26,617 nt of DNA from Deltaproteobacteria bacterium. GTDB lineage: Bacteria > Myxococcota_A > UBA796 > UBA2385. Every line of letters begins with the position of its first letter. Within the stretch, counting starts at the first letter, position 1. Below, in pieces: positions 22,217 to 26,617 of the stretch. The stretch is from assembly GCA_947462115.1 (NCBI GenBank), contig CANHON010000008.1:1-26617 (forward strand), read 5' to 3'. Below the pieces are notes generated by a model that had not been told where the DNA came from, made no database searches, and saw nothing but the letters and a program-made list of their open reading frames with translations. The translations under genes were made by a program, and so were the position numbers.

Positions 22217-23101
22217 ATGGGCACCTGTCCCTTCTGCCGCGCGTCGATCAGCGAAGAGCTGCTGCGCGTCGGCGGTCGCTGCCCGAGCTGCCTCATCGAG
22301 ATCCCCGGCGAAGAAGCGGCCACCAACCCCGGCGAGGTGGCCGTCGCCCAGCAGGCCGCGGCCGAGGCCGCCAGTCGGCGCTCCCCCGTGCCGTTCATTG
22401 TCGGCGGCATCGTGGCCCTCCTCGTCGTGATCGGCGGCGGCGTCGCCTACTTCGCCAGCGGCGACGGCGAGGTCGAGGTGGTCGCGGCGGACACCGAGGT
22501 CTACCGAAAGGCCGGTCGCCACATCAACCTCGACGCGGACGAGGGCCAAGAAGAGGCGGGGAGCCCGTCGGAGGCCGGCAAGGGCCCCAAGGCCGCCAAG
22601 CCCAAGCCCACCGCCGCCGCCAAGCCCGACTCCAGCGGCGGTCCCGAGGCCGCGCCGCCGATCCGCGCCGAGGGCGACGGGGTGGCCAGCGCCGACGTCG
22701 CCGCGGTGCCCAGCATCGGCGATCCCGGCGAAGGCCAAGCTTCTTCCGCCATCCTCGGCGCCACCCCAGCCTCCCGGAGCCGCGGCGTGCAGGGCCTCGA
22801 GGGCTGCGGGGACAGCCTCGCGCCGACCGTCCGAAACGCCGGCAGCCTCCTCGAGAAGAAGCTGGACCGCTGCTACTCCGAGGCCCGTGGCCGCCTCGGC
22901 GAGGGCGTGGGCGCCACCATCCGCCTCAACTTCACCTACGAGACCACCGGCAAGCTCAGCAACCCGAGCATGTCGGTCACCGGCAGCACCGACCCGGCCT
23001 TCCAGAGCTGCGTGCGCGCGACGGTCGAGGGCAGCACCTTCACCCGCATCTGCGAGCAGGTGGACGTCGAGAAGACCCTGCGGTTCGGCACCGGCAAGTA
23101 G
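22217..23101 (+). CDS. Zinc-ribbon, single-membrane-span protein with AgmX/PglI-type C-terminal domain
   Basis: The 294-residue protein starts with a zinc ribbon (C4-P-F-C7 and C22-P-S-C25), then a short linker, one membrane span (~58-80, FIVGGIVALLVVIGGGVAYFA), a Lys/Pro/Ala-rich and acidic low-complexity stretch (~95-200), and a C-terminal domain (~210-294) with VQGLEGCGDSL, LEKKLDRCYSEARGR, GATIRLNFTYETTGKLSNPSMS and FQSCVRATVEGSTF. That last domain resembles the AgmX/PglI (TonB-like) C-terminal domain found in myxobacterial motility and envelope proteins. The zinc ribbon would be cytoplasmic and the C-terminal domain periplasmic. Cys residues in the latter may form disulfides. ATG 22217 is chosen for the GAGGAGG Shine-Dalgarno sequence at 22206-22212; the upstream in-frame codon at 22181 lacks one. 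Precise role unknown. Confidence 0.85.
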   Translation: MGTCPFCRASISEELLRVGGRCPSCLIEIPGEEAATNPGEVAVAQQAAAEAASRRSPVPFIVGGIVALLVVIGGGVAYFASGDGEVEVVAADTEVYRKAGRHINLDADEGQEEAGSPSEAGKGPKAAKPKPTAAAKPDSSGGPEAAPPIRAEGDGVASADVAAVPSIGDPGEGQASSAILGATPASRSRGVQGLEGCGDSLAPTVRNAGSLLEKKLDRCYSEARGRLGEGVGATIRLNFTYETTGKLSNPSMSVTGSTDPAFQSCVRATVEGSTFTRICEQVDVEKTLRFGTGK

Positions 23102-23150
23102 CGCCCGCGCGCGCGCCGCAGGCCCTCGGCTCACCCGGTCGGCCGCCCCA

Positions 23151-24593
23151 TCAGGGCGCCCCGCTGAGCCCCCAGCCGAGATCGGGGGCGTAGGGATCCG
23201 GCGGCGCGTGCTCGGCGATCACCAGCGGCCTGCCCAGCGCCGCCTGCGCGAGGATCACGACCAGCTCGTTGATCGTGATCTGGTAGGCCCCCACGCTCAC
23301 CACCCCCGGCAGCGTACCGCGCATGCCCGGCAGGAGCTCGGCCACGGCCGCCCGCAGCTCCTCGGCGCTCGGCCCAGCGCCCGCCGGGACCGAGCCGCGG
23401 GCCAATTCCGACGGCCCCCGGGCGGCGGGCAAGCGGTGGCCCTCGGCGGCCGGATCGACCAGCACCGCCATCAGGCCGAGGGCGGCCTCGGTCAGGCTCA
23501 GGTCGCCGGGCAGGCGGCGGGGCAGGCGCTGCGCGTCGGCGAGCACCGCAGCAGCGCCCAGCAGGGCATCCTTGGAGACAAAACGTCCCGGCGCCTCCAC
23601 GGCCGGGGCGGTGTCCACGCGGCCGAGGGTGGCGCCCAACGAGCGCACCCGGGCGGCCGCTTCGCTGGCGGGGAGCACCTTCCAGCCCTTCGCCTCGACC
23701 ACCTCCCGAAGCCACCGGTCGAGCAGCGCCGGATCGGCGCCCTGCAGCGGCAAGGCGAGGCGGAGCGCCGGCTTGGTGGCCACCAAGGCCGAGGCGCGGT
23801 CCAGGGCCACAGGGGTCCAGGCCGGCAGGCTCGGACCGCATCCATCCGACCAAGCGTTCGCCGGCAGCACCCGCCCGCGGGCAGGCTGGCCGTCCACCGA
23901 GCGGAGCACCCGGGCGGGGCCGGGCTCGTCGGGGTCGAGCGGCAGCACGGCGCGCACACCCATGGCCTCGAAGGCCTGCTCTGCGCCGCCGCTCAGCGCG
24001 TCGATGGCCACCGCGTCCGTGGCCTTGCCGGTCACCAAGCGGAGCGCCCGGACCGGCTCTTGGAGCACAGGGAGCCAATCGTTGAGGATGAGCTGCCCAG
24101 GGCCGCGTGGCTGCATGCCCGGCGGCGGCTTCATGCCGGGGGGCAAGGTCGGGTTCACGCCGGGGTTGGGCAGGGTGGAGGCCGCGAGGAGCAGCCCCAC
24201 CTCGTGCTTCTTCTTGACGAGCTCCCGCAATAACGGCGTTCCGGGGCCGATGAATTCCGGGCTGACCAGCACGGTCGCTCGGAGCTTGTGGCGCTCCAGC
24301 ACCGAGGTGAGCGCCCCGACCGCGGCGGGGTCCGCGCCCTGCGGCACGTGGATCTCCAAAATGAGCACGCCGTCGCTGATCTCGGGGAGCACAAAAGGAG
24401 CGTCGGCGGGACCCGCGACCGCGGTGACGCACCGGGCGGGAGGCTCCGCGCGGACCTCCGACACCCCCGCGAAGCCGAGGCCCATGCCGACGCTGATGCC
24501 GACCGCCAGCGCCGAGCGCAGCGGGCCCCACCACGCGCCTCGGCGGGAGACCCGCCCAAGTTCCACGCGAGTGATCCGAGATTGATGGCGCAT
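23151..24593 (-). CDS. Secreted protein related to polysaccharide deacetylases, metal site lost
   Basis: The 480-residue protein has a long but plausible signal peptide (to ~49, ending SEVRA). Residues ~76-138 follow the start of the NodB/CE4 fold: GVLILEIHVPQGADPAAVGALTSVLERHKLRATVLVS is laid out like the TFDDGP...LLDxLKKHGVKATFFV region, and LLRELVKKKHEVGLLLAAS like PELVRRIAEEGHEIGNHTxSH (positions 121-139). The catalytic Asp motif is replaced (EIHV) and both metal-binding His are gone (LLLAAS), so deacetylation is not expected. A Pro/Gly/Met-rich insert (~142-165) and an unrecognised C-terminal ~170 residues follow. ATG 24593 has AAGGAGG upstream. It is last in the SurA-like/rimI/this-gene operon, 21 bases after rimI. 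Confidence 0.65.
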   Translation of the reverse strand: MRHQSRITRVELGRVSRRGAWWGPLRSALAVGISVGMGLGFAGVSEVRAEPPARCVTAVAGPADAPFVLPEISDGVLILEIHVPQGADPAAVGALTSVLERHKLRATVLVSPEFIGPGTPLLRELVKKKHEVGLLLAASTLPNPGVNPTLPPGMKPPPGMQPRGPGQLILNDWLPVLQEPVRALRLVTGKATDAVAIDALSGGAEQAFEAMGVRAVLPLDPDEPGPARVLRSVDGQPARGRVLPANAWSDGCGPSLPAWTPVALDRASALVATKPALRLALPLQGADPALLDRWLREVVEAKGWKVLPASEAAARVRSLGATLGRVDTAPAVEAPGRFVSKDALLGAAAVLADAQRLPRRLPGDLSLTEAALGLMAVLVDPAAEGHRLPAARGPSELARGSVPAGAGPSAEELRAAVAELLPGMRGTLPGVVSVGAYQITINELVVILAQAALGRPLVIAEHAPPDPYAPDLGWGLSGAP

Positions 24594-24614
24594 GAGGCCC
24601 TCCTTGGCCGTGCC

Positions 24615-25073
24615 CTATCCCGGCGGGGCCCCCAGGGCGCGCACGTACAGCAGCGCGTCCTCCCCTCCTCCATAGTAGCCCCGGCGTCGGTAGGAGAGCT
24701 CGAAGCCTTCCGTTTCATACAGCCCTCGGGCCGCGGTGTTGCTCTCCCGCACCTCCAGCCACAGGGCCTCCGCCCCCGCCGCGGCGCAAGCCTCCGCGAA
24801 GGACCGGAGCAATCGCCGACCGAGGCCGGCCCGCCGGAGCGTCGGGGGCACCGTCACCCGCAAAAGCTCGGCGCGCTCAAACAGCACCTGGCCGAGGATG
24901 ACGCCCAACACGCCATCCTCGCCGATTGCCACCAAGCTGAGCCCGTGGGGATCCGCGAGGGCGCCCCCGACCGAGGCCGCCGACCAGGCCCCCTCCGCGA
25001 AGCCCACCGCCTCCAGGGCCACGATGGCGTCCAGATCCCCCGGAGCGGCCCTTCGGAGCGCGACGTCCGTCAT
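24615..25073 (-). CDS. rimI: Ribosomal protein S18 alanine N-acetyltransferase (RimI-type GNAT)
   Basis: RimI acetylates the N-terminus of ribosomal protein S18 using acetyl-CoA. The 152-residue product has the GNAT core with the acetyl-CoA loop RRAGLGRR (80-87), then LEVRESNTAARGLYETEGF (106-124), which is the RimI signature with E107 as the likely base and Y119 as the likely acid 12 residues on, and RRGYYGGGEDALLY (130-143), matching the family's YYxxxxEDAL end. ATG 25073 overlaps the stop of the upstream SurA-like gene (ATGA), so the two are translationally coupled; the longer frame to 25127 would start within that gene. Acceptor specificity is inferred from the family; other protein N-acetyltransferases look similar. 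Confidence 0.88.
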   Translation of the reverse strand: MTDVALRRAAPGDLDAIVALEAVGFAEGAWSAASVGGALADPHGLSLVAIGEDGVLGVILGQVLFERAELLRVTVPPTLRRAGLGRRLLRSFAEACAAAGAEALWLEVRESNTAARGLYETEGFELSYRRRGYYGGGEDALLYVRALGAPPG

Positions 25074-25903
25074 GGCACCGCCGAGGGCACGCGCACCGGC
25101 GCCCGACCACGCTGGGCGGGGATCCACTCCACGTAGAGCTCATCGACCGTGCGCCCTTCACTCCGGGCCGCCAAGCTGAGGTTTCGTTGAATGTACCGCT
25201 CCACGATCAGCCGGCCGCGGATCAGGGCGAGGAGCCGGGCTTCGTCGAGCCCGTTCTCCGACAGCAGCGCCTGCCAGGCCTCGGGGTCGCCCCAGGCCTC
25301 GCGGAGCTGCTCGGCCCGCGCCCGCACCGCCTCGTCGCTGGGGGAGTAGAGGCTGGTGTCTCCGGCGAAGATCCGCACCAGCGCGACATCTGCGACGACC
25401 TGCTGCAGATCGGCGCCCGGCGGCCGGGGCGGTCCCCACCAGGGGATCCGGGCCCGAAGCGCGCCCTCAAGCCGGATCTCCGACTCCGTGATGATCCGGT
25501 CGCCGATGACGAGCACCATGCGGTCGATGACCACGGCGGCGGGGAACGGCGCGCCCTCCGCCGAAGGCTCCGCTGCACCTTCCGGCGCGTTGTCCGCGGC
25601 GTCTTTCGCCGCGCCCTCCGCCGCTGCCCCCACCGTGCCGTCCACAGTGCCCTTCTGGGCGTCCTTCTCGGCGTCCTTCTGGGCGTCCTTCTCGGCGTCC
25701 TTCTGGGCGTCCTTGTCGGTGCCTTGGGCGCGGGCCGCGGGGCCAGCGAGGCCCAGGGCGAAGGCGGAGACGAAGGCGACGGCGAAGGAAAGGGCCCGCA
25801 AGCCCCCCAGGCGCTGGACCGCCCCGCGGCTGTCCATGGGGCTGCCCCAGCGGCGAAGCGGGCGGCCCGGGGGCAGGGTGGAGCGTGGGCAGCGGGGTCT
25901 CAT
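25070..25903 (-). CDS. Exported SurA-N-like protein without a PPIase domain
   Basis: The 277-residue protein has a signal peptide (h-region ~37-54, cleavage after ARA at 59), then a charged repeat stretch of KDAQ/KDAE units (63-84), an Ala-rich linker, and from ~125 a segment IDRMVLVIGDRIITESEIRLEGAL like the start of SurA-type periplasmic chaperones (VDRIVAVVNDEVITxSEL), followed by helices to the end. No parvulin PPIase domain is present, so it would be a chaperone-only form or a lineage-specific periplasmic helper. ATG 25903 is used because a perfect -10 lies ~36 bases upstream; ATG 25837 (Met23) gives a more usual signal peptide and may be the true start. The stop overlaps rimI. Confidence 0.75.
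   Translation of the reverse strand: MRPRCPRSTLPPGRPLRRWGSPMDSRGAVQRLGGLRALSFAVAFVSAFALGLAGPAARAQGTDKDAQKDAEKDAQKDAEKDAQKGTVDGTVGAAAEGAAKDAADNAPEGAAEPSAEGAPFPAAVVIDRMVLVIGDRIITESEIRLEGALRARIPWWGPPRPPGADLQQVVADVALVRIFAGDTSLYSPSDEAVRARAEQLREAWGDPEAWQALLSENGLDEARLLALIRGRLIVERYIQRNLSLAARSEGRTVDELYVEWIPAQRGRAPVRVPSAVP
25651..25710. repeat. 12/24-base tandem repeat in the SurA-like gene
   Basis: Five consecutive 12-base units alternate CCTTCTGGGCGT and CCTTCTCGGCGT (25651-25710), with a decayed sixth copy to 25722. On the coding strand they encode alternating KDAQ and KDAE, a highly charged helical stretch just after the signal peptide. Copy number probably varies by slippage while staying in frame. 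Confidence 0.9.
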
Positions 25904-25938
25904 CGGCTCACTCGGGCTCGGTCGGGGCGTCGCACCGC

Positions 25939-25944
25939 ATTATA
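25939..25944 (-). promoter_or_regulatory. Perfect -10 hexamer TATAAT for the SurA-like/rimI operon
   Basis: The plus strand reads ATTATA, so the minus strand has a perfect TATAAT, striking in DNA this GC-rich. It would start transcription near 25932, about 30 bases before ATG 25903. The -35 region (around 25962-25967) has no good match to TTGACA, so an activator may be needed. Confidence 0.5.
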
Positions 25945-26036
25945 CGGCCGGGCGCTGCGCCGAGCACCGCCCGTCGCGCCCCAGCCCAGGGGACGCGCCC
26001 CCTCCGCGCCCCGCCGCACCCCGATCCGAGGACCCG

Positions 26037-26617
<581 letters not shown>

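Noticed and set aside
23106..23116. Alternating CG run between convergent genes (possible Z-DNA)
   Set aside because: Only 11 bases long and expected by chance in DNA this GC-rich.
21088..23193. 701-residue plus-strand open frame
   Set aside because: Runs antisense to the coiled-coil gene and out of frame through the zinc-ribbon gene; no domain.
23131..24534. 467-residue minus-strand open frame overlapping the deacetylase-like gene
   Set aside because: Alternative frame to 23151-24593; Arg/Gly-rich, without the signal peptide and Shine-Dalgarno sequence of the other frame.

Overview
The window is very GC-rich and compactly coded on both strands, with many start/stop overlaps. The mix of families points to the Myxococcota: a thrombospondin type 3 (TSP3)/OmpA surface protein carrying a MYXO-CTERM-like tripartite signal, an EEFFYR-type CPBP intramembrane protease of the kind that includes the myxosortases, an FHA-GGDEF diguanylate cyclase, a zinc-ribbon protein with an AgmX/PglI-type C-terminal domain, and a kinase-fold protein ending in a membrane anchor. 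The genus cannot be read from the sequence. No rRNA, tRNA, CRISPR array, insertion sequence or prophage was seen.

Layout. 1-3201: the first codons of a minus-strand gene, then a plus-strand acyl-CoA module (crotonase-fold protein, a beta-keto acid cleavage enzyme of the DUF849 family, and a biotin-carboxylase-like protein that has lost nearly all catalytic residues). 3210-5862: housekeeping run rbfA-truB-tsaE-comEA-like. 5859-9101: minus-strand cluster of an unknown protein, a tail-anchored pseudokinase and an MBL-fold hydrolase. 9379-10719: flavin-reductase-like and SDR genes on the plus strand, closed by a terminator. 10812-14430: minus-strand secreted hypothetical, sensor kinase and response regulator. 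14535-15470: FHA-GGDEF protein. 15627-19088: the 1153-residue TSP3-OmpA protein. 19309-21023: larE-like gene overlapped by the CPBP protease gene. 21040-21999: coiled-coil protein with a Cys/His C-terminus. 22217-23101: zinc-ribbon/AgmX-type protein. 23151-25903: minus-strand operon SurA-N-like / rimI / degenerate polysaccharide-deacetylase-like. 26037-end: ABC transporter ATPase cut by the window edge.

Two themes stand out. First, the large surface protein has what looks like a MYXO-CTERM sorting signal in its middle, and the arginine cluster of that signal also serves as the n-region of a second signal-peptide-like segment leading into an OmpA-type barrel; a candidate processing protease gene lies about 1.2 kb away. 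Second, the window is unusually rich in enzyme folds whose catalytic residues are replaced (biotin carboxylase, protein kinase and polysaccharide deacetylase folds, and more mildly an SDR and a crotonase). All assignments come from reading motifs by eye; no database search or structure prediction was run.
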